A program made the position numbers and the translations under genes. The notes beneath the pieces were generated by a model. The model was not told where the DNA came from and made no database searches. It worked only from the letters and a program-made list of their open reading frames with translations. A DNA stretch of 53,281 bases from Bacteroidota bacterium (lineage in GTDB: Bacteria; Bacteroidota; Bacteroidia; CAIKAF01): the NCBI GenBank assembly GCA_023432985.1, contig JAEZEQ010000035.1:1-53281 (forward strand). The letters run 5' to 3'. Positions 34,753 through 43,475 of this stretch are shown here, piece after piece (positions within the stretch are counted from its first letter, which is position 1; the number at the start of each line of letters is the position of its first letter).

Positions 34753-36039
34753 TTATAAACTCCAATAATCGCAGTCTAACTGATTTCTGTATAAGCCTTT
34801 TAAATCAGCAAATACAGCATTTTCATTCAGTAACGATTCGAAATATTCGGCCTTCTGACCTTTGTATTCATTGTGTGCTACAGCCAATACAACCGCATCA
34901 TATTTCCCCTCTGCATTCGCAGAAAGATTGAAATTGTATTCATGGTAGAATTCGGCTTTATCGGCATGCGGATCTATTGCATCTACCTGCAAACCATAGC
35001 TTTCGAATTCACGTATCACATCTATAACTTTCGAATTGCGAATGTCGGATACATTTTCTTTGAATGTAACGCCAAGAATTAATACTCTGGCTCCTTTTAA
35101 AGCAACGCCTTTTGCAATTAGTTTTTTCACAATCTGACGTGCCACATGCGCACCCATATAATCGTTGATTTCTCGTCCGCTGGTTATAACCTTGGCATGA
35201 TAACCCAATTGGGCACTTTTATGGGTAAGATAATAAGGATCAACCCCAATACAATGTCCACCTACCAAGCCCGGAGAGAATTTAAGGAAATTCCATTTCG
35301 TGCCGGCCGCTTCTAATACATCGTAGGTATTTATGCCCATTTTCCCAAAAATAACCGACAACTCATTCATCAATGCGATATTCAAATCGCGTTGGGTATT
35401 TTCTATAATTTTTGCCGCTTCGGCAGTTTTAATAGACGCCGCACGATGTACGCCGGCATCAACTACCAATTCGTATGTTTTGGCTATTTCTTCTAAGGAA
35501 TCAGCATTATCTCCACTTACTACTTTTATAACTCGACTCAGTGTATGCTCTTTATCGCCGGGATTTATACGCTCTGGACTATAACCTACATGGAAATCTT
35601 CTTTCCATTTTAATCCGCTCACTCTTTCTAATACCGGTATACAATCGTCCTCCGTACAACCCGGATAAACAGTGGACTCATACACTACATAATCGCCTTT
35701 TTTCAAAACTTTCCCAACGGTTTCGCTGGCTTTTATTAATGGAGTAAGATCGGGTAAATTGAACGAATCTATAGGTGTTGGTACGGCAACCACAAAAAAT
35801 CGGGCCTCTCTTAATTCGTCTAATTTATAAGTAAATTGAATGTCTGAATTCTCGAATTCAACCGGATCAAGTTCGTTGCTGGGGTCTATTCCTTTACGCA
35901 TTAATTCAATCCTCTCGGCATTGATATCGAAACCGATTACGCTGATTTTTTTTGCAAAAGCAAGTGCTATGGGTAAGCCCACATATCCCAATCCGATTAC
36001 GGCTAATTTTGATTCTTTGTTTACTATAGATGAATACAT
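34753..36039 (-). CDS. UDP-N-acetylhexosamine 6-dehydrogenase (TviB/WbpO-like)
   Basis: A 428-residue NAD-dependent enzyme oxidising C6 of UDP-GlcNAc or UDP-GalNAc to the uronic acid. Nucleotide-binding GLGYVG (16-21), PTPI segment, ESTVYPGCTE (121-130), the family stretch GYSPERINPGDK, and catalytic Cys263 in GLVGGHCIGVDPYYL are all present. The sequence reads closest to TviB/WbpO among the nucleotide-sugar dehydrogenases. In this operon the neighbouring WbpB-, WbpE- and WbpD-like genes suggest that it fills the WbpA step, giving UDP-GlcNAcA. It starts 15 bases after the WbpB-like gene. Confidence 0.93.
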   Translation of the reverse strand: MYSSIVNKESKLAVIGLGYVGLPIALAFAKKISVIGFDINAERIELMRKGIDPSNELDPVEFENSDIQFTYKLDELREARFFVVAVPTPIDSFNLPDLTPLIKASETVGKVLKKGDYVVYESTVYPGCTEDDCIPVLERVSGLKWKEDFHVGYSPERINPGDKEHTLSRVIKVVSGDNADSLEEIAKTYELVVDAGVHRAASIKTAEAAKIIENTQRDLNIALMNELSVIFGKMGINTYDVLEAAGTKWNFLKFSPGLVGGHCIGVDPYYLTHKSAQLGYHAKVITSGREINDYMGAHVARQIVKKLIAKGVALKGARVLILGVTFKENVSDIRNSKVIDVIREFESYGLQVDAIDPHADKAEFYHEYNFNLSANAEGKYDAVVLAVAHNEYKGQKAEYFESLLNENAVFADLKGLYRNQLDCDYWSL

Positions 36040-36054
36040 GTGTTCTCTTTTGAT

Positions 36055-37074
36055 TTATCCTTTGGGTGTTTTTTTACAAGCGTAAATGCGCTCTATTATT
36101 TCTACCACTTTCAAGCCTTCCATAGCATTTGTGCTAATCCGACCCTGTCCGTTTAAGGTCTCTATGGTATTTTGTATAATATGATGATGATTGTTTGCAC
36201 TGCCTTTGTATCCGCCGTAATCATTGGCGGGACCAGTGCTTTCTATTTCCGGCATTTGATAGTTTTCTATATGACAATATTCTACTTTGTCCATATACTG
36301 ACCGCCTACTTTCACACTGCCTTTTTCGGCAATTATGGTCAGACTGCTCTCTAAATTGCTGTCCCAAACGGCCGAACTGTAGTTCAAACATCCCATTCCA
36401 CCATTCACAAATTGGAAATTTACCACACCACTGTCCTCAAAAGCGGTCAACTCCTGATGCGTAAAATCGGCAAATTTTCCCTGTATGTCTTTTATGTCTC
36501 CAAAAAGCCAATACATAATATCGATGAAGTGACTGAATTGTGTAAATAATGTTCCTCCATCCAAATCGGCTGTTCCTTTCCAACTGCCCGGCTTATAATA
36601 ACGGGTATCCCTATTCCAGTAACAATTGATTTGAACCATATATATATTGCCCAATACGCCCGTATCAAGCAAAGATTTCAACCACATGGCGGGGGGACTA
36701 TAGCGATTTTGCATTACGGCAAAAACTTGCTTATGCCTGTTGAGCGCCGTATATATCACTTTCTCACAATCCGACTTTGTTAAAGCCAATGGCTTTTCGA
36801 CCACTATATGCCGTCCCGATTCTAAGGCGGCTATACTGTGTGCCGCATGCAAACCGTTGGGCGTACAAATATTGACCACATCAAAATCTAATCCCGATTG
36901 CAATAATTCGTTTACATCGGTGAAATATGCTTCTTCTATTTCGCTGCATCCGGTTTCATCCTTACTGCGAATATCGCAAACAGCAACCAGTTCTGCATCC
37001 GGATTACGACGCACCATTTCGGCATGACGCTTTCCAATATGACCCTGTCCTATTACGGCAAATTTAATTTTCAT
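36055..37074 (-). CDS. wbpB: Gfo/Idh/MocA oxidoreductase, WbpB-like UDP-GlcNAcA 3-dehydrogenase
   Basis: A 339-residue NAD(P)-dependent oxidoreductase. The N-terminal Rossmann fold has GQGHIG (9-14) and the family motif EKPLA (Glu93, Lys94). The C-terminal domain carries MVQINCYWNRDTRYYKPGSWKG-type sequence and the DGGTLFTQFSHFIDIMYWLFG helix with the catalytic His region, as in WbpB/WlbA. WbpB oxidises C3 of UDP-GlcNAcA so that WbpE can transaminate it. Its place between TviB-like and WbpD-like genes (gaps of 15 and 3 bases) supports this assignment over other Gfo/Idh activities. Confidence 0.85.
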   Translation of the reverse strand: MKIKFAVIGQGHIGKRHAEMVRRNPDAELVAVCDIRSKDETGCSEIEEAYFTDVNELLQSGLDFDVVNICTPNGLHAAHSIAALESGRHIVVEKPLALTKSDCEKVIYTALNRHKQVFAVMQNRYSPPAMWLKSLLDTGVLGNIYMVQINCYWNRDTRYYKPGSWKGTADLDGGTLFTQFSHFIDIMYWLFGDIKDIQGKFADFTHQELTAFEDSGVVNFQFVNGGMGCLNYSSAVWDSNLESSLTIIAEKGSVKVGGQYMDKVEYCHIENYQMPEIESTGPANDYGGYKGSANNHHHIIQNTIETLNGQGRISTNAMEGLKVVEIIERIYACKKTPKG

Positions 37075-37077
37075 TTC

Positions 37078-37653
37078 TTATTTTTTACTGACTATACCGT
37101 CTTTTATTATATAGCTTTCTCCACTTTCTGCACAAATTGCCGTATCCGACTTACTAAAGTCGAGCTTGCTTCCATGCGCACTCATATAACCCCCAAATTT
37201 GGCCGGATTTCCATAGACCAAACTGAATGGTTTTACATCCTTAGTAACCACAGAACCCGCTCCAATAAAAGCGTATTCTCCAATGCTAATGCCACATACT
37301 ATGGTAGCATTGGCACCTATGGAAGCGCCTTTTCTGACTAAAGTGGGTAGGTATTCCGATTTGCGATTTACCGCACTGCGCGGATTAATCACATTAGTGA
37401 ATACCATGCTGGGACCCAGAAATACATCATCTTCGCATGTCACACCCGTATATACACTCACATTGTTTTGAATCTTTACATTATTCCCCAAAATTACCCC
37501 GGGAGAAATGACTACGTTCTGACCTATATTGCAATTTTTCCCGATTTTACACCCGGGCATAATATGCGAAAAATGCCAAATTTTTGTGCCTTCTCCAATT
37601 TCGCAACCTTCGTCTATATAGGAAGATTCATGACAGAAATAGTTCTTTTCCAT
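37078..37653 (-). CDS. wbpD: WbpD-like N-acetyltransferase (left-handed beta-helix)
   Basis: A 191-residue trimeric hexapeptide-repeat acyltransferase. It carries the repeats CEIGEGTKIWHFSHIMPG and CKIGKNCNIGQNVVI, then the WbpD hallmarks KIQNNVSVYTGVTCEDDVF and GPSMVFTNVINPRS, the loop LVRKGASIGANATIVCG, and IGEYAFIGAGSVVTKDV. WbpD acetylates the 3-amino group of UDP-GlcNAc(3NH2)A to give UDP-2,3-diacetamido-2,3-dideoxyglucuronate. It begins immediately after the WbpE-like stop codon and is followed by the WbpB-like gene three bases later, indicating tight translational coupling. Confidence 0.93.
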   Translation of the reverse strand: MEKNYFCHESSYIDEGCEIGEGTKIWHFSHIMPGCKIGKNCNIGQNVVISPGVILGNNVKIQNNVSVYTGVTCEDDVFLGPSMVFTNVINPRSAVNRKSEYLPTLVRKGASIGANATIVCGISIGEYAFIGAGSVVTKDVKPFSLVYGNPAKFGGYMSAHGSKLDFSKSDTAICAESGESYIIKDGIVSKK

Positions 37654-38790
37654 TTAGTGCTTATTCACAAATTCTAATACTTCAGTACAAATATAAGCAA
37701 GTTGTTCTTCCGATAATTCGGTATGCATGGGCAAGGAAATAACGTGCTTACTTAAATATTCCGATACCGGCATATCACCCTCTTTATAACCTTTGAGATT
37801 ATAAGCCGCCTGCAAATGCTGCGGAACGGGATAATATACTTTGCTCGGAATGCCCTTTTCTTTCAGATAAATTTCTAATTGATCGCGATCTATGGATGGA
37901 TCTAAAGTTATGGTATATTGATGGAATACATGATTGCTCTTGGGATGACGCTTTGGCGTTTTGATTTTTGGATGCACCCCCAATACCTTATCATAATAGG
38001 ATGCAGCTGCGTTTCTACGTGCCGAATACTGATCCAACTCTCCCAGTTTTATACGCAATATCGCTGCTTGTATGGTGTCTAAACGGGAATTTACTCCCAC
38101 TATATCATGATAATAAAGTCGGCTTTGACCATGGTTGGCGATGGATTTTAATTTGGCGGCTAATGTGGCATCCGAACAAAATATGGCACCGCCGTCTCCA
38201 TAACATCCCAGGTTTTTACTCGGGAAAAAAGAAGTACACCCTATATCTCCCATAGTACCCGCCTTGGCCTTGCGTCCGTCACTAAAGGTATACTCTGCCC
38301 CAATAGCCTGGGCCGTATCTTCTATTACATAAAGATTATGCTTTTTGGCAAGAAGTAATAATGGCTCCATATCGGCACATTGTCCGTATAAATGTACGGG
38401 AACAATGGCTTTGGTTTTTGGAGTTATGGCCGCTTCAATTTTTTGTATGTCTATGTTGAAAGTTTCCGGATCGGCATCTACAAAAACAGGAGTTAAATGC
38501 AATAATGCAATAACCTCACAAGTCGCTGCATAGGTGAATGAAGGGGTAATTACTTCGTCACCCGGCTTTAAATCTAAAGCCATCATGGCTATTTGTAAAG
38601 CATCAGTGCCATTCGCACATGGAATCACATGCTCTATTTGTAAATAGCTTTGCAGGGATTCGGCAAATTGTTTAACGTCCGGACCATTGATAAAGGCCGC
38701 ATTGTCTATGACGTTTTTTATGGCCTCGTCGATCTCGTTTTTTATATGGGCATATTGACCTTTAAGGTCTACCATCTCTATCGGCTTCAT
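37654..38790 (-). CDS. wbpE: WbpE-like PLP aminotransferase (DegT/DnrJ/EryC1/StrS)
   Basis: A 378-residue sugar aminotransferase. PLP is bound by Lys192 in SFFPSKNLGCYGDGGA with Asp158 in IEDTAQ contacting the ring nitrogen. ANGTDALQIAMMALDLKPGDEVI and the C-terminal VFHQYTI region are typical. WbpE transaminates the 3-keto UDP-GlcNAcA using glutamate; the P. gingivalis homologue PorR is required for A-LPS. It is the first gene of the five-gene operon that ends with rfbB. The start ATG 38790 sits 26 bases after a -7-like element. Confidence 0.93.
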   Translation of the reverse strand: MKPIEMVDLKGQYAHIKNEIDEAIKNVIDNAAFINGPDVKQFAESLQSYLQIEHVIPCANGTDALQIAMMALDLKPGDEVITPSFTYAATCEVIALLHLTPVFVDADPETFNIDIQKIEAAITPKTKAIVPVHLYGQCADMEPLLLLAKKHNLYVIEDTAQAIGAEYTFSDGRKAKAGTMGDIGCTSFFPSKNLGCYGDGGAIFCSDATLAAKLKSIANHGQSRLYYHDIVGVNSRLDTIQAAILRIKLGELDQYSARRNAAASYYDKVLGVHPKIKTPKRHPKSNHVFHQYTITLDPSIDRDQLEIYLKEKGIPSKVYYPVPQHLQAAYNLKGYKEGDMPVSEYLSKHVISLPMHTELSEEQLAYICTEVLEFVNKH

Positions 38791-38815
38791 GCTGTTTATT
38801 TAGTTTTTGAAGCTG

Positions 38816-38823
38816 CGAAAGTA
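38816..38823 (-). promoter_or_regulatory. Candidate -7 element (TACTTTCG, minus strand)
   Basis: One base from TAnnTTTG, 26 bases before the WbpE-like start. It would drive the nucleotide-sugar operon 38790-33691. The same octamer precedes the peroxiredoxin gene. Confidence 0.4.
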
Positions 38824-38915
38824 CGAAATTATTACATGTCCTTGCTGATTTATAAGATTCTTTATACGATTTTTTAAGCCTTTTTTTTCGATTATTCCAC
38901 ACTTCCACATTTATG

Positions 38916-38923
38916 TATATTTG
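38916..38923 (+). promoter_or_regulatory. Candidate -7 element (TATATTTG)
   Basis: Exact TAnnTTTG match about 100 bases before the ATG at 39025. A possible promoter for the envelope pair 39025-40589 and perhaps the hydrolase gene after it. Confidence 0.4.
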
Positions 38924-39024
38924 TCTGTTTTTTCTCTTTAATTATTTGCGTACTTTGTGCCGCAGTATATACCTATAGCTCTGTACTATTTGTATATGAA
39001 ACCGTTTTGTATGTGTACATTATT

Positions 39025-39825
39025 ATGCCGTTAAAACCAATATATCAGACTTTTTATACTAAGGCAAGTTTCTTGATTTTTTTATCTTGCTTTCTTGTCT
39101 CTTTGTCTTATGCACAGCTTGGTCGCCGCATTGTTAACGTGCGCGATACTTCTGTCGGGATGACTTCTTTCAGACCCCAGGCGGCTTTTACTATTCCCCT
39201 GGGCGAATGGAGAGAAAGAACCGGCTTTTTTTATTCTGTCGGCGGAAGTATACTCAATAAAACTGCCTCTCAATGGCTCTTTGGCGCCGAAGGCTATTTT
39301 TTTAACGGAAACCGAATTAAAGAAAAGGAACATCTGCAAAATTTATGGAATAGCTCGGGTGCCATTACCGCACAGGATGGATTGAACGGCGATGTGAACC
39401 GATACTTTAGAGGCTTTGCTGTATCGGGACTTTTTGGACGACTCTTCCCCGTAGGTAAACCCAATATGAATAGCGGATTTATTCTCACTTTCGGCGCCGG
39501 TTATATGCAACATAAAATCCGTACCGAAGTGCGCCAAAATAATGTATGGCCCCTCGCAAAACCTTATGATAAAGGCTATGACCGATTAAGCGGTGGATTT
39601 ATGCTGAGCCAGTTCGCAGGTTATCAATTTGTGAATAATAAAAGAACGATTACCTTTTTTGCCGGTATTGAATTTGTTGAAGCTATGACAACCAACTATA
39701 GAAAGTTTAATTACGATAATCAACAAAAAGATACGGACTGGAAATTTAATGGAGCATTTAGTATTAAAGGAGGTTGGATGTTTACGATTTATCATAAAAA
39801 ACTATCGAAAGAGTACTATAAATAA
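39025..39825 (+). CDS. Uncharacterised exported, probable beta-barrel protein
   Basis: A 266-residue protein from ATG 39025; a TTG six codons earlier (39007) is possible but less likely. A signal-like segment (FLIFLSCFLVSLSYAQ) is followed by strands alternating hydrophobic and polar residues (WRERTGFFYSVGGSIL, SQWLFGAEGYFFNG, FAVSGLFGRLF, GFILTFGAGYMQHKI, FMLSQFAGYQFVNN, ITFFAGIEFVEAM, AFSIKGGWMFTIYHKK), typical of an outer-membrane barrel. The stop overlaps the next start (TAATG), so the two proteins are translationally coupled and probably work together. No named family recognised. Confidence 0.6.
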   Translation: MPLKPIYQTFYTKASFLIFLSCFLVSLSYAQLGRRIVNVRDTSVGMTSFRPQAAFTIPLGEWRERTGFFYSVGGSILNKTASQWLFGAEGYFFNGNRIKEKEHLQNLWNSSGAITAQDGLNGDVNRYFRGFAVSGLFGRLFPVGKPNMNSGFILTFGAGYMQHKIRTEVRQNNVWPLAKPYDKGYDRLSGGFMLSQFAGYQFVNNKRTITFFAGIEFVEAMTTNYRKFNYDNQQKDTDWKFNGAFSIKGGWMFTIYHKKLSKEYYK

Positions 39826-40589
39826 TGAATAAAAAATACTTTCTTATTGCAGTGGCCGTACTGTTCTTATTTCAATTGGGAACGGTTGGCGTACTCCTCG
39901 GCGTTAAAGCAAAAGCCGAAAAAAGGCTGAGTAATGCCTCCGGATTCTTGCGCGAATTGGGCGAACAACATATAGATCACCTCGTGCAAGTGAGAGATTC
40001 GATTGATGTGGAAACGGAAATTACAATTACCGAACCGGTTCCCGTGGATATTGATATGCTGATCCGCGAAAAAATTCCCATTAAAATGATGGTGCAAATC
40101 GACGAAAATATAGAAGTCCCCGTCGACCTGAAAATCGACGAATTGGTCTCCGTCGATACCAGCATCTTTTTGCCCGATACCGTGACGGTGAAAGCCGATT
40201 CCGAAATCCCTGTGGACCAAAAATTTGTTTGGATGTGGACCAAAAAAGGCGGACCCAAAATGCGCATAAAAGCCGATATTCCCCTCAATCAGGAACTGAA
40301 TATCGCATTCACGGACGCACTCCGATTCAAGAGTACTATCCCCGTTCGATTTAATCTTAAAGATAAAATGCTCGTGCCCCTCAATATGTCTGTTCCTGTG
40401 GACCAAAATATTGACCTGGCTTTGCATGTAGACCAAAAAGCTATGGTCGGTTTCCCATATAACCTGAAAATGAAAGCCCGAATTCCCATTGTGCTCGATA
40501 TACAAGTGCGCATCCCGCTTCGAGATACACCTATTAAAAAATACCTCGATAAAACGGCTGATGAACTCGATGGTATGCTCTCTTTTTAA
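39825..40589 (+). CDS. Membrane-anchored protein with repeated Pro-Val strand motif
   Basis: A 254-residue protein with one N-terminal transmembrane helix (about 5-27), a short helical spacer (about 30-55), then some 180 residues of repeated short strands with the recurring pattern Ile/Val-Pro-Val/Leu followed by alternating hydrophobic and acidic residues (for example EPVPVDIDML, EVPVDLKIDE, EIPVDQKFVW, TIPVRFNLKD, SVPVDQNIDL, RIPIVLDIQV). It ends with an amphipathic helix (KKYLDKTADELDGML). This suggests an elongated beta structure in the periplasm, perhaps distantly like AsmA/LEA-type lipid-binding folds. I do not recognise the family. It is coupled to the upstream barrel-like gene by a one-base stop/start overlap. 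Confidence 0.6.
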   Translation: MNKKYFLIAVAVLFLFQLGTVGVLLGVKAKAEKRLSNASGFLRELGEQHIDHLVQVRDSIDVETEITITEPVPVDIDMLIREKIPIKMMVQIDENIEVPVDLKIDELVSVDTSIFLPDTVTVKADSEIPVDQKFVWMWTKKGGPKMRIKADIPLNQELNIAFTDALRFKSTIPVRFNLKDKMLVPLNMSVPVDQNIDLALHVDQKAMVGFPYNLKMKARIPIVLDIQVRIPLRDTPIKKYLDKTADELDGMLSF

Positions 40590-40601
40590 TTTTATTTTGA
40601 T

Positions 40602-41561
40602 ATGATAAAGCGCTTTTCTTTACTTTTTCTTCTGATTCTTATCAGCTTTCCCCTTTTTGCTCAAAAGACCAAAGCTCCTTTTAAGGAAATAAATTTCAGA
40701 GTGCCAACCGGACAAGGACGCTTGTTTGGGACGCTGGCATTACCAAAGGATTCTAATACGAATACGTTGTGTATTATTGTGCCCGGAAGCGGACCAACCG
40801 ATCGAAACGGAAATACAGGCAGCTTCGTTTTTGCCAATAGTTATAAGTTTTTATCCGACTCTCTGGCTAAACACGGTTACCCTGTGCTTCGCTTCGACAA
40901 AAGAGGGGTGGGAGAAAGCCGTTATGTCTATAATTCGGAAACGGAATTGCGCTTTGGTTTGTATGTGCAGGATTTAAACCTCATTATAGAACGCGCCCGG
41001 AAAATTAAAGGGATAGAAAAGATTGTACTCATAGGGCATTCCGAAGGAGCAACGGTGGCATTAATGGCCGCATTGCGCGATTCTGTCAACGCCTATGTAT
41101 CTCTCTGCGGACCCGGACAATCGGCAGATTCGCTTATATTGACCCAGTTGACATCGCAACCCCTTTCCATACAAAATGAAGCCCTCGAAATTATTAAGCT
41201 GATTAATATGGGAAAAACTACGGATAAGGTTTCTGAACCACTTATGGCATTGTTTCGCCCCTCGGTGCAACCTTATCTTAAATCCTGGTTCGATATTCAT
41301 CCCGATATAGAAATTTCTCAATTGAATATCCCCACTTTTATCATACAAGGAGCTACGGATATTCAGGTCTCGGTGCAAGAGTCGAAACGCCTCGCCAAAG
41401 CCAAACCCGATGCCGATTATGTGATTATTTCGGATATGAATCATGTATTGAAAAAAGCAAGCGATAACCGCTCTCAAAATATACGCACTTACGGTGACCC
41501 TTATCAGCCTTTGCATCCCGAATTAACACCCCTTCTTCTCGAATTCTTGAAGGAATTGTAA
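40602..41561 (+). CDS. Secreted alpha/beta hydrolase
   Basis: A 319-residue exported hydrolase (signal peptide MIKRFSLLFLLILISFPLFAQ). The core has an oxyanion-hole region VPGSGPTDRNGN, RFDKRGVGES, the nucleophile elbow GHSEGA, the probable acidic residue in QGATDIQVSV, and the catalytic His in DMNHVLK. The fold matches the periplasmic esterase/peptidase-like group with the GSGPTDRNGN signature. The substrate (ester or acyl) is unknown. It begins 12 bases after the strand-repeat gene on the same strand, so it may be the third gene of that operon, and ends only ten bases from a convergent stop. Confidence 0.85.
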   Translation: MIKRFSLLFLLILISFPLFAQKTKAPFKEINFRVPTGQGRLFGTLALPKDSNTNTLCIIVPGSGPTDRNGNTGSFVFANSYKFLSDSLAKHGYPVLRFDKRGVGESRYVYNSETELRFGLYVQDLNLIIERARKIKGIEKIVLIGHSEGATVALMAALRDSVNAYVSLCGPGQSADSLILTQLTSQPLSIQNEALEIIKLINMGKTTDKVSEPLMALFRPSVQPYLKSWFDIHPDIEISQLNIPTFIIQGATDIQVSVQESKRLAKAKPDADYVIISDMNHVLKKASDNRSQNIRTYGDPYQPLHPELTPLLLEFLKEL

Positions 41562-41571
41562 TCCCGATTTT

Positions 41572-42387
41572 CTAAAAAGGTTGTATATGTATGCCGGCAG
41601 ACCAGGGAAATAGGGTTGGACCTGCATCATTGAAGGCTTTAAGCAGGGAAACGCGACCGTAGAGGCTGATTACATACCAACGCATTCTGATTTCGGCATC
41701 TAATTTGAAACGACGCAATAGAAAATCATCCTTGCGTACTTCGCGTATACGATCTCCGTCTTGTATAAAGGTATGACGGAAATTGCTGGCTATACGCAAT
41801 CCACCTACTACCCCCACCGTGAAATTGAATTGCTTTTTGTTTTTGAATGTGCGGAATGTTCTAAAATTTACCATGAAAGGCACATTGAAATAGGTGGATT
41901 GTAGTCGGCTGCGTAAAACGTTTATAGAAGCCGGATTGTAATGACTTAAGCCGGGGGTGCCCGGTAAGGCCGGACCAAAATCGTCGGTTTCGCGCAATAT
42001 AATTTTATCTTCAAAACTGTAATTGTTCCAATCTACACCCATACCGGTAAGTAAATTTATGGTACGTTTTTTATTGAAACGAAATTTGGCCTCCCAAATA
42101 TTTAATCCCACCCGCCAAGAACGGGCAATATTCAATTTCATAAATGCATAATCGCCCTGTGGTTGCGGTTTATAGTCGGGCTGAGACATAAAGCCGGTGA
42201 GGCCAACATCTACACCCATCCAAACCAAATTGTTCCATTTATAGGGTTTAGACGGATTCGGATTTAAGTCCGGCTTCGGAGGTATAATTAAAAATCGGGT
42301 TTCGCCTAATCGCAACTTGGTCGTATCTCGCTGAGCCGACAGATGTAATGATAATGCGGAAAGAAGTAGTACAAATAGTATTCTCAT
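41572..42387 (-). CDS. Outer-membrane beta-barrel protein, third gene of the sigma operon
   Basis: A 271-residue exported protein (signal peptide MRILFVLLLSALSLHLSAQ). After a Pro-rich stretch (FLIIPPKPDLNPNPSKPYKW) come alternating strands ending in an aromatic residue (SAGIHIQPF), typical of PorT-like barrels (for example WRVGLNIWEAKFRF, FNFTVGVVGGLRIASNF, RWYVISLYGRVSLL). It starts three bases after the anti-sigma gene and is probably part of the same envelope-sensing unit. The role of such barrels in sigma/anti-sigma operons is not established. Confidence 0.7.
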   Translation of the reverse strand: MRILFVLLLSALSLHLSAQRDTTKLRLGETRFLIIPPKPDLNPNPSKPYKWNNLVWMGVDVGLTGFMSQPDYKPQPQGDYAFMKLNIARSWRVGLNIWEAKFRFNKKRTINLLTGMGVDWNNYSFEDKIILRETDDFGPALPGTPGLSHYNPASINVLRSRLQSTYFNVPFMVNFRTFRTFKNKKQFNFTVGVVGGLRIASNFRHTFIQDGDRIREVRKDDFLLRRFKLDAEIRMRWYVISLYGRVSLLKAFNDAGPTLFPWSAGIHIQPF

Positions 42388-42390
42388 TTT

Positions 42391-43473
42391 TTATTCTTTT
42401 ACAGCAAATTCTGCTTCAAAGGCTTTAGAATAAAAATGAACTTTTTTGTTTCCTTTTTCATCGGATTTTCCGGTGACCATACGGGTGTCTTTTTTATCTA
42501 AAACGCCCCCTAATGTAATAATTGTACTTAATACATCCACTAATCCGGTCTTTTTTCTACCCGAATTGGCCAACTCGAATTCGAATGGAGATATGTTTTG
42601 CTCGGGTTTTATTGGTGTGAATTTTCCCGGATCTAATTGAGGATTCGAAATGCTGGGCGTATGCATGGCTATGGTCGGCGCACTGTTTAATATAAGTGGC
42701 GCATTGCTTTGTGTTTCGGGTAGGGGTATGTAGAATTTCTGTGTTTCCGGATTATTGTAATCGGCAATTTCCGGCTCCGCTTTTTTCTCTACGGGTATGT
42801 AAATTATCTTTTGCACAGTCTCGTTTTGGGCCAATTGCTTGCTCTGTTCTATTTCTTCTATAGCCGCATTGCGTCCCCATTCTTCGGCCATGGCCAATAA
42901 GATCTTGGCCTGCTCACTGCTTATTTGTTGCTGAGCCACGGGTAAGCTATGACTGCTTTCGCGGTTGAATTGATAACCCATCCAAAAAACCAGAGCAAAT
43001 CCGGCCGCCATGGATCCGTATCGTAGTGTAGTTGTCCATAAAAAAACCGGAGCTACACGCTTCTTTAACTTGTTTTTATGCGGATAAACCACCGGCTCTG
43101 CATCCAGTTTCGACAATTCTAATTCTTGAGCATTACGCGCTAAAACCGCATCCGTTTGAATGAAATCCTCCACGCTAAGCGTGTCCTCAAAATTTAAATT
43201 CCCCTCCGTATATTCGAATAAGGTACGTATATCGACCTTGTGTGTTTGATCAACTTCTGCTGTTTCTGATTTTTTAAGCGTACTGAAATCCATAGCAGCA
43301 AATGAATCGTCTTTCTGCAATTGATACTGATTGGCATCTAAAAAGTCTAAAAACTCATTTTGTAATGCCGGATTCTCCATCAAAAAATGACGCAATTGCC
43401 CTTTCTCAATCTCATTTAATTTCTCATCGGCATAATCGATGAACCATAATATGTAATTGTCGTTGTTTATCAT
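42391..43473 (-). CDS. Membrane-spanning anti-sigma factor
   Basis: A 360-residue inner-membrane protein encoded two bases after an ECF sigma factor, the standard position for its inhibitor. The cytosolic part (1-145) seems to hold two copies of an anti-sigma-like helical unit: about 7-45 (ILWFIDYADEKLNEIEKG, then FLMENPALQNEF) and about 81-120 (IRTLFEYTEGNLNFEDTLS, then FIQTDAVLARNAQEL). One transmembrane segment lies at about 150-168. The periplasmic part is Gln/Pro-rich and low in recognisable domains. No zinc-finger HxxxCxxC is seen. Function as an anti-sigma factor is inferred from context, topology and the N-terminal pattern. Confidence 0.72.
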   Translation of the reverse strand: MINNDNYILWFIDYADEKLNEIEKGQLRHFLMENPALQNEFLDFLDANQYQLQKDDSFAAMDFSTLKKSETAEVDQTHKVDIRTLFEYTEGNLNFEDTLSVEDFIQTDAVLARNAQELELSKLDAEPVVYPHKNKLKKRVAPVFLWTTTLRYGSMAAGFALVFWMGYQFNRESSHSLPVAQQQISSEQAKILLAMAEEWGRNAAIEEIEQSKQLAQNETVQKIIYIPVEKKAEPEIADYNNPETQKFYIPLPETQSNAPLILNSAPTIAMHTPSISNPQLDPGKFTPIKPEQNISPFEFELANSGRKKTGLVDVLSTIITLGGVLDKKDTRMVTGKSDEKGNKKVHFYSKAFEAEFAVKE

Positions 43474-43475
43474 GA

